From Candidatus Sungbacteria bacterium RIFCSPLOWO2_02_FULL_51_17 (lineage in GTDB: Bacteria > Patescibacteriota > Minisyncoccia > Sungbacterales > GWA2-42-14), in NCBI GenBank assembly GCA_001820785.1, contig MHQW01000032.1, positions 1-48,375 on the forward strand: DNA of 48,375 nt, in the 5' to 3' direction. Positions within the stretch are counted from its first letter, which is position 1, and each line of letters opens with the position of its first letter. The notes below the pieces were generated by a model. It was not told where the DNA came from. It did no database searches and worked only from the letters and a program-made list of their open reading frames with translations. Positions 7,557-16,976 of this stretch are shown piece after piece. Made by a program: the position numbers and the translations under genes.

Positions 7557-9776
7557 TCACTCTGTTACCTCGTTCATCGGCGTCTCTTCGGCGGCCGGTT
7601 TTTCTTTCTTCATCTTGTAGTCACAGTCCTTATTGTTACACTTGATGCCGTACTTGGTCTCAATCAGCGGGTTCTCGCATTTGGGGCACTTCTCGCCAAT
7701 GGGCTTTCCCCATGACGCGAAATTGCATGCGGGGTAGCGTGAACAGCCGAAAAATATTTTCCCGCGTCGCGTGCGTTTGACGACGACAAAGCCCTCAACG
7801 CACTTGGGGCACGCCATATCGGTTTTTTGGCCCGTGTTGGTGGCGACTTTTTGATGCAATGGTTTTGTTGATTTGCATTCGGGAAATCCTGTACAGGCGA
7901 GAAATTTTCCGAAGCGGCCGAATTTGACCGCCATGGGCTTTCCGCATTTTGGGCATATCTCGTCGGTGGTTTCTTTCGGCGCTTCTTTTTCTACCGCCTC
8001 AAACTTTTCTGCAAGATTTTTCGCGAACGGCGCATAAAACTCTCCAATGACATTCTGCCATTTCAGAGTGCCCTCTGCGATCTCATCCAATTCTTCTTCC
8101 ATGCGGGCGGTAAAAGCAATATCCACCACTCGCGGGAAGTGTTCTACCAGCATGTCATTTACGAGAAGGCCGATCTCCGTCGGTGTGAATCTTTTTTGTT
8201 CGTTTTTTATAATGTATCCGCGGTCCTGAATGGTGGACATGATAGGTGCGTATGTGGACGGGCGTCCGATGCCGAATTTTTCAAGGGATTTTACGAGAGA
8301 CGCCTCGGTATAGCGTGGGGGCGGTTCGGTGTAATGCTGAAGAGCTTTTATGTCCTCTGTTACAAGCGCATCGTCCTTGGAAAGTTCGGGAAGCAGGACA
8401 TCCTCAATGCGCATGTGGTAGATCTTGAGAAATCCATCAAATTTTACGGTCTGTCCGTGTGCGCGGAAGGTGTATTCTGATGTTGAGCGTGTCCCGTGTG
8501 CGGTAAGATCTACGGTCGTTCCGTCAAAAATGCCCGGCGGCATTTGCGAGCCGATAAAACGCCGCCATACCAGATCGTACAGTCGGAACTGGTTTTTATT
8601 AAGAAATGCCTTCACCGACTCCGGGTCGCGCGCAGGATCAGACGGGCGGATCGCCTCATGCGCCTCTTGTGCGCCCTTTGATTTTGTCTTGAAGCGGCGT
8701 GCCTGCGGCAAGGAATAGGAAGAGCCGAGGCGGGAATCAAGATAGGCCTTGGCGCCCTGGAGCGATTCTTCGGAAAGATTCACCGAGTCGGTTCTCATGT
8801 AGGTGATAAGACCCACCGGACCCTCGCCAAGTTCAATGCCTTCGTACAATTGCTGGGCGATAAGCATTGTCTGCTTTGCGGAAAACCGAAGGCGTTTCCA
8901 TGCCTCTTGTTGGAGTGTTGATGTGGTGAACGGAGGAAGGGGATTTTTGGTCACAGAACGCTTTTCAATGTGAGCGATAACAAAGGGAGCTCCGGCAAGA
9001 TCTTCAAGTGCCCGGTCCGAATCCTCCTTTTTGGTCATGGAGAATTTTTCAAGTACTAGGTCGTCTATTTTTACCAGCTGTGCCGGAAACGACATGTCGC
9101 TGTTGTTTTTTTTGAACACGCCTTCCAGTGTCCAGTACTCTTCCGGTTTGAACGCTTGGATCTCCCGCTCGCGTTCAACGATGAGGCGCACGGCGACCGA
9201 CTGCACGCGTCCTGCGGAAAGGCCACGGGTGACTTTTTTCCAGAGGAATGGAGAAAGTTTGTAGCCGACAAGCCGGTCAAGAATGCGCCGCGCCTGCTGG
9301 GCGTTCACCAGTTTTTCATCAATAGTGCGTGGATGCAGAAGCGCGTCTTCTATCGCTTTTTTGGTGATCTCATGAAAGACGATGCGCTCGGTTTTCAGTT
9401 CCGGGGGCGGCACGGGGGCGGGTTCGGGAGGGGCATCACCTGCCGGTTTTTTCTTCCGAGATTTTTTGGGTTCGGTAGGTTTTAGCGCCTGCTGAAGATG
9501 CCAGGCGATTGCCTCGCCTTCGCGGTCCTCATCGGTTGCCAGGATTATGCGATCGGCCTTTTTCGCCTCTTCTTTAAGCTTTTTAACCTGTTTTTGGGCC
9601 TTGCGGGGAATGACATATTTCGGTTCAAACTGATGGTCTACGTCAACGCCAAGTTCGTATGTCGGAAGATCCCGTATATGGCCGAAAGAGGATTCAATGA
9701 CAAAATCACCGCCGAGAAATCTGGCGATTGTTTTTGCTTTTGTCGGCGATTCTACGATGACCAAGCTTTTTCCCAT
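7557..9776 (-). CDS. topA: DNA topoisomerase I (type IA) with C-terminal zinc fingers
   Basis: MGKSLVIVESPTKAKTI Toprim, DEDREGEAIAWHL, YMRTDS active site, three CxxC...C zinc motifs. Confidence 0.96.
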   Translation of the reverse strand: MGKSLVIVESPTKAKTIARFLGGDFVIESSFGHIRDLPTYELGVDVDHQFEPKYVIPRKAQKQVKKLKEEAKKADRIILATDEDREGEAIAWHLQQALKPTEPKKSRKKKPAGDAPPEPAPVPPPELKTERIVFHEITKKAIEDALLHPRTIDEKLVNAQQARRILDRLVGYKLSPFLWKKVTRGLSAGRVQSVAVRLIVEREREIQAFKPEEYWTLEGVFKKNNSDMSFPAQLVKIDDLVLEKFSMTKKEDSDRALEDLAGAPFVIAHIEKRSVTKNPLPPFTTSTLQQEAWKRLRFSAKQTMLIAQQLYEGIELGEGPVGLITYMRTDSVNLSEESLQGAKAYLDSRLGSSYSLPQARRFKTKSKGAQEAHEAIRPSDPARDPESVKAFLNKNQFRLYDLVWRRFIGSQMPPGIFDGTTVDLTAHGTRSTSEYTFRAHGQTVKFDGFLKIYHMRIEDVLLPELSKDDALVTEDIKALQHYTEPPPRYTEASLVKSLEKFGIGRPSTYAPIMSTIQDRGYIIKNEQKRFTPTEIGLLVNDMLVEHFPRVVDIAFTARMEEELDEIAEGTLKWQNVIGEFYAPFAKNLAEKFEAVEKEAPKETTDEICPKCGKPMAVKFGRFGKFLACTGFPECKSTKPLHQKVATNTGQKTDMACPKCVEGFVVVKRTRRGKIFFGCSRYPACNFASWGKPIGEKCPKCENPLIETKYGIKCNNKDCDYKMKKEKPAAEETPMNEVTE

Positions 9777-9833
9777 ATGTGTAACAGTGTTGTGTGTCCG
9801 CAGTATTCTGCGTTTTTTATTTATTGCTTTATA

Positions 9834-10700
9834 TTATACCTGTCCCCATGCGCCATTGCCAAAGTTTTTTATAACGCCTTTTAATTCTAACATAGAAACG
9901 GCAGAAAGAATATCTTCCGTGGAAATATCCGTCGCATGCTTTAGCTCGTCTATTGTTTGGGGTTCGCGCGAGATGACATCAATAACGCGCCGCTCTATAT
10001 CGGAAAGTGACACGGCTCGTGTTCCGGTCTCTTCGGTCGTGATACCAAGTTCTTCAAGAATATCGTTTGATGAGAGCACGAGCTTGGCTCCTTTTTGTAT
10101 AAGCATGTTTGGTCCGGCAGAGTGCGGAGAAAATATGGATCCTGGCAGGGCAAAGACCTCGCGGTTTTCTTCAAGAGCGAGCCGCGCCGTAATGAGGGCG
10201 CCCGAGCGCTCCTTTGCCTCAATGATGACCACTCCCCGCGAGAGTCCGGCGACGATGCGGTTTCGCGCCGGGAAGTGATGTTTTCGCGCCGGCGTGCCGT
10301 CAGGATATTCGGAGATCACTGCGCCTCCAGCCGCAACCATCTTCTCGGCAAGCGCGATATTTTGCGAGGGGAAAAAAGAATGCCGGTCTATGCCCGAGCC
10401 GATCACTCCGATCGTGGCAAGGCCCGCCGCAAGAGCGGCTCGGTGGGCAACCGCATCAATGCCCGTTGCAAGGCCGCTTACGATCGTGATCGCAGGAGCG
10501 GCGCGGGCAATGTCGCGGATGAGTTTTTCAGTCGCTTCAATGCCATAGCGCGTGGGAAGCCGCGTACCCACGACCCCAAGGCAGAGTGTTGCCGGTTGAA
10601 TAACGCCTCTTACATATAGTAAAGCCGGGGGATCGTGTATTTCGCGAAGAATGGCCGGATACTGCTCGCTAGCCAGCCCGATTGTGGTGTCAGTAGACAT
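9834..10700 (-). CDS. dprA: DNA-processing protein DprA
   Basis: GTRLPTRYG, IVSGLATGIDAVAHRAAL, ARNRIVAGLS, C-terminal winged-helix-like tail. Confidence 0.92.
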   Translation of the reverse strand: MSTDTTIGLASEQYPAILREIHDPPALLYVRGVIQPATLCLGVVGTRLPTRYGIEATEKLIRDIARAAPAITIVSGLATGIDAVAHRAALAAGLATIGVIGSGIDRHSFFPSQNIALAEKMVAAGGAVISEYPDGTPARKHHFPARNRIVAGLSRGVVIIEAKERSGALITARLALEENREVFALPGSIFSPHSAGPNMLIQKGAKLVLSSNDILEELGITTEETGTRAVSLSDIERRVIDVISREPQTIDELKHATDISTEDILSAVSMLELKGVIKNFGNGAWGQV

Positions 10701-10824
10701 TAAACGTGAATATAAACATATTTCGGGAAAAACGCAACCGCCCGTGGCAAAAGGATGTGGTGTATGGACTTTTTTATTTGGTGAACACTGTGTGGTGTGA
10801 GGTTTTTGGCCAGCAGAGAGCGTC

Positions 10825-10853
10825 TTGCGGTTCTACAGATTTCGTGGTACTAA
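10825..10853 (+). promoter_or_regulatory. Candidate promoter TTGCGG-N17-TACTAA
   Basis: Boxes at 10825-10830 and 10848-10853; SD AGGAG 10881 then GTG 10891. Confidence 0.45.
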
Positions 10854-10890
10854 AATGGTACGACCTTTTACATGTCTGATAGGAGTTTTT

Positions 10891-12135
10891 GTGGCCATTC
10901 ATAAGGATCTTGCCCGATACATGAGCTTGGAGCGCGATCCTACGCTCCATGAGCGACACCGAAATCTTATCGCCGCCGCAAACCGTTTATTGAACGGTGG
11001 GTGCTATGAAGATGGAACGCCGGATCCCACAAGGCCGGGTATGCGCTCGGTGGTGGTGGGGCCGTCTTTGGAACGTGTTCCGCTGGCGCTGGTCATAGGG
11101 CTTTTTGCCCGCGGCGATTCGGGTCCGGGATTTATTGCAAAGGTGCGAAAGCAGGTTCGGGGAGAAGTGGTAGAAGAGGTTGTGCCGAGAGCGCCATCAA
11201 GCGTGTGCGGTCACGTGCTTATTGAGGGCCTCCCCGGCGGCGGGAAGACACTTCTTGCGAAAACCGGAGCGGCCTTAAGCGATCTTGCGTTCGGACGAAA
11301 GCAGATGACGCCGGACGCAACGCCGCGCGACCTCGGCGCCCGCAGAGTGCAGGAGGGAAACGAAGTTCACACCTACTTTGGCGTGGTGATGCTCAATAAT
11401 ATCGTTCTTGCAGACGAGATCAACCGCGCAACGCCGAAGACCCAGTCGGCTCTTCTTGAGGCGATGAGCGAGGGGCAGGTTACCTATGAGGAGGGCGGCA
11501 ATCTGATCACCCGGTATCTTAAAGAGCCGTTCATCGTGCTTGCGACCCAGAATCCCATTGAGCAGGGCGAGGGAACGTATAATTTGCCCGCCGCTCAGCT
11601 TGATCGATTCATGTTCCGCATTCTGTTGGATCTTCCGGACGAGGAGACGATAGATGCCGTTCTTGATCTTGATCATAGCAACATGGTCGTGCGTCCCCTT
11701 ACAACGGGAGCGGCGATCCTTGATGCGCGCGATTTCATCGCGACCGAGGTAGAGACCCCGCCGCGGATAAAGCAGTACATCAAGCGGCTCATTATGGCCT
11801 GCTACGATCCGCTTCAGTACCGCGAGATCTTCCCGGATATTCGGGCGGAACTGGAGGGCACGAATTTGGTGGTTCTCCCGCCGAACTCCCGCGCGGCACT
11901 TCATTTGAGAAATTGCTCGCAGGCCATTGCCGCCGTTGACGGGTGCCGCGTCGTTGATCCGTATCACGTAAAGAAGCGTTTTTTTGAGGTCGTGAATCAC
12001 CGCTTCATTTTGAACAAGAATCTGCGCCAGCGGTATAACGATCTCGGCGGGGTTCAGGAATTCATCCGGGTCCTTATCAAGGGCGATCCAAAGACGGGAC
12101 GCAAGGGGATCCTTGACGTGGTTCCCGTTGATTGA
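10891..12135 (+). CDS. MoxR-family AAA+ ATPase (AAA_3)
   Basis: Walker A LIEGLPGGGKTLLAK, Walker B NIVLADEINRATPKTQSALLEAMSEGQVT; GTG start preceded by AGGAG. Confidence 0.92.
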   Translation: MAIHKDLARYMSLERDPTLHERHRNLIAAANRLLNGGCYEDGTPDPTRPGMRSVVVGPSLERVPLALVIGLFARGDSGPGFIAKVRKQVRGEVVEEVVPRAPSSVCGHVLIEGLPGGGKTLLAKTGAALSDLAFGRKQMTPDATPRDLGARRVQEGNEVHTYFGVVMLNNIVLADEINRATPKTQSALLEAMSEGQVTYEEGGNLITRYLKEPFIVLATQNPIEQGEGTYNLPAAQLDRFMFRILLDLPDEETIDAVLDLDHSNMVVRPLTTGAAILDARDFIATEVETPPRIKQYIKRLIMACYDPLQYREIFPDIRAELEGTNLVVLPPNSRAALHLRNCSQAIAAVDGCRVVDPYHVKKRFFEVVNHRFILNKNLRQRYNDLGGVQEFIRVLIKGDPKTGRKGILDVVPVD

Positions 12136-12143
12136 GGTGTCCT

Positions 12144-13079
12144 ATGACCAAAAAGGAGCTTGCAAGGTTCCTTCAGAAATTTGCGCTTCCGGAGCCGGAG
12201 TTTCATGTCTGGACGCTGACATTCGGGGAGCATCGTTCCCGTCTCATCGGCGAGGGCATAGAGTTCAAGGAGTTCACGGAGTACGAGCCGGGTGAGGATG
12301 TTACCGACATTGATCCGGAGGTTACTCTTCGGGAGGGCAAGCCAATGGTTCGGAAAAACCTTACCGAAGAAAAAATGCGCCACGCGATCTTATTTGATGA
12401 TTCGCCATCGCTTCGCTATTACGGGATGCGCGAGACCGCCATTGTTGCTCTCGGGTGCTACCTTCTGTCATCTACCGCGCTGAAAGATCCCGTCCGTGTC
12501 GTGGCGCTGAACGGGGGCGCTTCTCCGTTCGTCTCGCCCCTTGTCTATGGCGCAGACGATGTTGCCGCCGTTCTTTATGAAGTGTGGGATATGCCGCAAC
12601 GGACACCCGTTGCGCCGACCACGCTTGAGGCGTGCTCAAATGATGCGGCGCACGTGTTGTCGCTTGATAATACACGGCTTCTCTTTATCTCCGATTTTCT
12701 TTTTGCCGACACGAAACCTGTTTACGATCATGCAACACAAACAGTGGTCCTTGACGGCCGTGACATTTTGCGCCGCGCGGTGGGCGGTACGTATGCGGGC
12801 GGCACGTCTTCCATGGAGCTCGCGTTTCTTGGCGTCTCTCCCCAATGGGAGACGTTTCGCGACCAGGTCGGTTTCTACTACGTTGTGGACGCCGAGAATG
12901 GCTCAACCTCTCTTGAGCACTTCACGAAGCGGTCCGCAAGAAAGTTCATAGAGCGTCAACTGGCTGGCGAACGCGCATGGGTGGATGCGGCACGTTCCCT
13001 TGGGGCGCCCATGGGGTGGGTGCGCACAGGAGATCCAGCGCAGATCGTACAGCAGTTGGAACGTTCTTTCGGAGGATAA
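12144..13079 (+). CDS. DUF58-domain protein
   Basis: EFKEFTEYEPGEDVTDIDPEVTLREGKPMVRKNLTEEK... DUF58 pattern directly after moxR. Confidence 0.85.
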   Translation: MTKKELARFLQKFALPEPEFHVWTLTFGEHRSRLIGEGIEFKEFTEYEPGEDVTDIDPEVTLREGKPMVRKNLTEEKMRHAILFDDSPSLRYYGMRETAIVALGCYLLSSTALKDPVRVVALNGGASPFVSPLVYGADDVAAVLYEVWDMPQRTPVAPTTLEACSNDAAHVLSLDNTRLLFISDFLFADTKPVYDHATQTVVLDGRDILRRAVGGTYAGGTSSMELAFLGVSPQWETFRDQVGFYYVVDAENGSTSLEHFTKRSARKFIERQLAGERAWVDAARSLGAPMGWVRTGDPAQIVQQLERSFGG

Positions 13080-13083
13080 GCGG

Positions 13084-13109
13084 AAAACCCGGTATTGCCC
13101 GGGTTTTTA
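13084..13109 (+). terminator. Terminator
   Basis: AAAACCCGGtattgCCCGGGTTTTT. Confidence 0.75.
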
Positions 13110-13211
13110 ATTATGTGCTCGGCGAATAACTTGACAAAAGCAGTAATTACTATACTAATAAGGTATTGCACTTTGACATGTGTTGTATCGTAACAAGAAG
13201 GGAGATGGCAG

Positions 13212-14927
13212 ATGAACATTCCACAGGCGCTTTTTGCTGCTCTTTTTTCCGTGCTGATCTTGGTATCGGCGGAAGTTCAAGCAATGGATGTGCCCGCCGA
13301 GGCCCCTCCTGGGGCGCCTACGCCAAGCGGGCTGTATACTCCAGCTGACCTCTATGTTATTGACCGCGGCGAAAAGCGCACGGTACAGCTGTATCCCCGC
13401 GCTCTTGTGGTGCGGCCCTTTGTCTCCCCCGATACGGAGGCCGAAAAATTTGCGGCATTTCTTAAGGAGATGGGATTTACGCAAGGGAACGGCATCAGGG
13501 TAGAGCGCCTGTCGGCGATTCTTGGTACTCAAGAATCAAAGATGTCTATCGCCAAAAAGAACTATGTCGTGGTGTATTTTCCCAAGGCCGTGGATGTTTT
13601 TGCATTGATCACCAAGATGGCGAAGTCATCATCGGTGTGGGAAGCGCACCCGGTATTTGCGGTTGATGGCGATTACGTATTTCCTGCTGGCATCTGGGTG
13701 CGGACGAAGACCATCACTCCCGAAAGCAACACGTTTCTTCGCAAGCGCATTCAGTCGTTCGGATATGCGATACCGTGGGAAAAAAGGCCAGTCGGCTTGG
13801 ATAAGAACACGACTTACTATGTGCCGGTGAACGGCGTCTCACTGAATCTCTTCGCCATGTCTCGGCTTATTGCCGAAGACCTTGTCGTTGAACGCGCGAC
13901 TCCGGACTTTGTATCCATTCAACCGCTCGTACGGGTCACCCGCGAAGTATCGCGCGTGTCCGGAGTGATGCAGGACCGGTTTACATTCACCTACGCTATT
14001 CTCTATAATTCCAGGCGCGTTGCCGTTGACACGGAGAAGGTAAAGCAGTGGGATCCCGCTATGCTTATGCCGGAGGGCGTTCTTGATGGGACATTCAAGC
14101 TTGAACCGATCCGCGTCACAAATGAGCATGGCGTGGCCACGATAGCTATTTCCATACGGCTCTACCAGCCGGGTGATTTTGATCTTACGCCTCCGCCGGT
14201 GTTTTACTCCATCGTGGGCGCGGGTCAGGATACGCCTCCTCTGGAGGTGCGTCTTGGCAGAACGGGTTTTAAGGTTCTGGGACTTGTGCCGAGGACCGAT
14301 AAAGGTGAGCCGAAGCTTACCGACGTGTATGACATCAAGCGAATGCCGATGCCGGCGGTTGGGATGCCACCGGCTCCCGTGGCGGAAACATTTCCGAAGT
14401 CGGATTATCGCTACTGGACCGGACAGTTTGTGACCAATAATCCGGATCTTGTGCGGTATGCACGGACCGGGGGCGGCGCGCTTGCGATTTTCTCGGCGGC
14501 AGGATTACTCATCATTGGGGGTGTGTATGCCGGGTGCGTGTTTGTAAAGAGGAAGAAGGCGGCCGGACCACGGTTTGCGCATGCGTACGCCGCGCACCTG
14601 CGAACCTTGCAAGATGGAGCGCACGATGATGCCGCAAAGGTACTGACCATGCGGTATGCGCACATTGAACTTCGTCGCATTCTTGGATGTGATGAGGGCG
14701 CAAGCAGGCGCGAGATGCTTCCGCGCCTCTCTCCTCATATGAAGCCGGTCTGTGAAGCGGCGCTTGCCGCACTGGACAAGGCCGCCACAACGGAGCCCAT
14801 GACGGCAGATGCTCTCCGCGAAGTCCGTGCGCATCTTGCGATCGTTCGCAAGGCGCAGCGTGTGGATAGGATGCGAACATTCATGCGATATCCTCTCTCG
14901 GCCATACAGAGGAAGAAGGCGGGGTAA
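13212..14927 (+). CDS. Large secreted/membrane-anchored protein of Bat cluster (functional analogue of BatD?)
   Basis: Signal peptide, ~400-aa extracytoplasmic region, single TM (GGALAIFSAAGLLIIGGVYAGCVFV), cytosolic tail; between DUF58 and VWA genes. Confidence 0.75.
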   Translation: MNIPQALFAALFSVLILVSAEVQAMDVPAEAPPGAPTPSGLYTPADLYVIDRGEKRTVQLYPRALVVRPFVSPDTEAEKFAAFLKEMGFTQGNGIRVERLSAILGTQESKMSIAKKNYVVVYFPKAVDVFALITKMAKSSSVWEAHPVFAVDGDYVFPAGIWVRTKTITPESNTFLRKRIQSFGYAIPWEKRPVGLDKNTTYYVPVNGVSLNLFAMSRLIAEDLVVERATPDFVSIQPLVRVTREVSRVSGVMQDRFTFTYAILYNSRRVAVDTEKVKQWDPAMLMPEGVLDGTFKLEPIRVTNEHGVATIAISIRLYQPGDFDLTPPPVFYSIVGAGQDTPPLEVRLGRTGFKVLGLVPRTDKGEPKLTDVYDIKRMPMPAVGMPPAPVAETFPKSDYRYWTGQFVTNNPDLVRYARTGGGALAIFSAAGLLIIGGVYAGCVFVKRKKAAGPRFAHAYAAHLRTLQDGAHDDAAKVLTMRYAHIELRRILGCDEGASRREMLPRLSPHMKPVCEAALAALDKAATTEPMTADALREVRAHLAIVRKAQRVDRMRTFMRYPLSAIQRKKAG

Positions 14928-14929
14928 GA

Positions 14930-16045
14930 ATGAAATTTGAACTCCCATGGGCGCTTGCCGCGATCCCTCTCCTGTTGTTGCTGCTTCTTTTTGCCCGACG
15001 GCTTACGGTTCCCGTGGGCTCTCGCTCGCTTTTTTTGCGGGAGCGCGTGTCGCTTGGTCGTAGCACTCTGCGCCGGTCTCTCTGGGCGTTACCGTATCTT
15101 CTGATGCTGTTCGGCGTAGTGTTCGGGATCATCGCGTTTGCGGGACCGGAACAGGAGGCGCGGCATCTTGTCGCGCACGAGATTGAAACGAAGACGGCTA
15201 TTCTCATTGATGACGTGTCCGGCAGTATGAATGGCCCCGGGCTCATTGCTCTTAAGGCGGCGAACCGGGCGTTCTATGAGGAGTTTTGCCGGCAGGAAGT
15301 TGGCAGTACCGTTCATACCTATGTTGGCCTCGTGGCATTTGATAGCGAGGCCTCGGTGCGTTCCATGCCTACGCGGGATTGCGCGGTGATCGCACGGCGC
15401 ATAGCGCTTCTTCGGCCGGGCGGCGGCACATCTATTGACCGCGGGTTGTGGGCGGGGTTGGCGCTCGCCATAGAGGCGCTTGATAAGGGGAAGATCGTCT
15501 CTGCGGGTGAGTTGCAAAGGGTGAAACTTTCGCTTAAGGAGCGCGAGGCCTATATACCATTGCGCGCCGCGGAGTTCTGCAAAAAGTACCCCGGGGTTTC
15601 CCTGGTGCTCTATACCGATGGGGACTTTCCTTCCTGGGCTGAGACCCGCCAAAAGGCGCTGGAGCAGACGAATCTTAGGAAGGGCGAGACCGCAAGCGAT
15701 CTTAACCCGTTCCACGTGATAGATGTCGCGCACGCATTATGCATTCGCACGTACTTCTATAGCGTGGGGCAGATTCCACAGGCCTATCATCATGCATTTA
15801 CCACGCCGCGCGGATTTGGAGAGGTGAGGAGCGTTGCCACGATGTCGCGCGAAAACCTCATGGAGCTCTATCGCACGGTCGCAACGCGCGAGAGGAGCAG
15901 GGTAGTCGTAGAGGAAGAACTCATCTACAATCCGCTCATGGATAGGTTCGTTGCATGGGCGCTCGCCTGTTTTCTCGCCGGCGCCATACTGGGATATGTG
16001 CCGATGTTTTCCCGACAGCACGCACGCACACCGGAAAGGAGGTGA
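14930..16045 (+). CDS. BatA-like VWA-domain membrane protein
   Basis: N-terminal TM, MIDAS DDVSGSMNG, RPGGGTSIDRGL, LVLYTDGD, C-terminal TM. Confidence 0.88.
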   Translation: MKFELPWALAAIPLLLLLLLFARRLTVPVGSRSLFLRERVSLGRSTLRRSLWALPYLLMLFGVVFGIIAFAGPEQEARHLVAHEIETKTAILIDDVSGSMNGPGLIALKAANRAFYEEFCRQEVGSTVHTYVGLVAFDSEASVRSMPTRDCAVIARRIALLRPGGGTSIDRGLWAGLALAIEALDKGKIVSAGELQRVKLSLKEREAYIPLRAAEFCKKYPGVSLVLYTDGDFPSWAETRQKALEQTNLRKGETASDLNPFHVIDVAHALCIRTYFYSVGQIPQAYHHAFTTPRGFGEVRSVATMSRENLMELYRTVATRERSRVVVEEELIYNPLMDRFVAWALACFLAGAILGYVPMFSRQHARTPERR

Positions 16046-16050
16046 ATGTA

Positions 16051-16851
16051 GTGAAAAAAATCCTGTGGACGCTTGTTATCGGGCTTGTGCTGGGTCTTCT
16101 CATGTATTGGGGAGCGCTTCTGCCCGAACGATGGCACGAGCAGGAGCGCGCCCGCCACGCAGGCGTTGTCGCTGCGTGGGAAGCGGATGTTGCTCGGCAC
16201 TCGGCTCTTCCCGGCGCCATGAAGCGGATAGACGCGCTGATAGACGGGAGGAAATATCAGGAAGCGGAGGTGGCCCTTGCAGAGCTTTTCAAAAGCGCAT
16301 CCGAGCCGCAACGCTCTATTGCGGCGGGGCGCCTTGCCGAAATCCAGTACCGGAAGTGCGAGAGGCATATTATTGCTTTTGATTACTTCTATGAGGTGAA
16401 GAATAGCGATGCCGCAGGCGCGGAGCGGGACGCGGCGGCCCGCGCGTGCGATGCGGCGAAAAAATTCTTGGGAGAGATGAAGGGCAAGGACGCCGAATTC
16501 TTCCGGCGCTATAATGAAGGCAATACCGCTCTTCGCAAAGCCATTACTGCGGCCTCTCAAGAAGCGCAGATGGAGGCGCTGGCAATCGTCATCAAGTCGT
16601 ATATCGCGGCTCTTGAGACATTTGATAAGGACCGCAGTTCCTGGGGGGATGCGGAGCGCATGCGCTTTGAGCACACCGCGATCAATCTTGAGCTGTTGTT
16701 CGCGCTTCAGAAAAACGCCGAAAGTGCCGCAAAGAATTCTTCCAACGGAAAGCAGAAACAACCGTTGAATCCCGATCAATTTGATCTGAAGCCGCGCGAT
16801 GACCCCGGAGGGGGCGCAACGGGCGGCTCAAGTTCCAGAAGCCGATTGTAG
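16051..16851 (+). CDS. Membrane-anchored helical (TPR-like?) protein of Bat cluster
   Basis: Strong SD AAAGGAGG then GTG 16051; N-terminal TM; helical repeat-like body. Confidence 0.7.
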   Translation: MKKILWTLVIGLVLGLLMYWGALLPERWHEQERARHAGVVAAWEADVARHSALPGAMKRIDALIDGRKYQEAEVALAELFKSASEPQRSIAAGRLAEIQYRKCERHIIAFDYFYEVKNSDAAGAERDAAARACDAAKKFLGEMKGKDAEFFRRYNEGNTALRKAITAASQEAQMEALAIVIKSYIAALETFDKDRSSWGDAERMRFEHTAINLELLFALQKNAESAAKNSSNGKQKQPLNPDQFDLKPRDDPGGGATGGSSSRSRL

Positions 16852-16856
16852 CATTG

Positions 16857-16884
16857 AACGGACGCATCACGCGTCCGTTTTTCA
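16857..16884 (+). terminator. Terminator
   Basis: AACGGACGCatcacGCGTCCGTTTTTC. Confidence 0.75.
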
Positions 16885-16976
16885 TATGCCGGAAGGAATA
16901 TCCTATGCATGTGTTGGCATCCCCTGAAGTTTGACTTATCGGCAGATATATGTCACAAGTATTCTACTGAAGCGTA

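Noticed and set aside
11275-12000. 241-aa minus-strand ORF antisense to moxR
   Set aside because: Shadow of the MoxR coding frame; no recognisable domain or start signals.
15925-16779. 284-aa minus-strand ORF opposite the VWA/helical protein genes
   Set aside because: Opposite strand of strongly supported genes with SDs; basic low-information translation.
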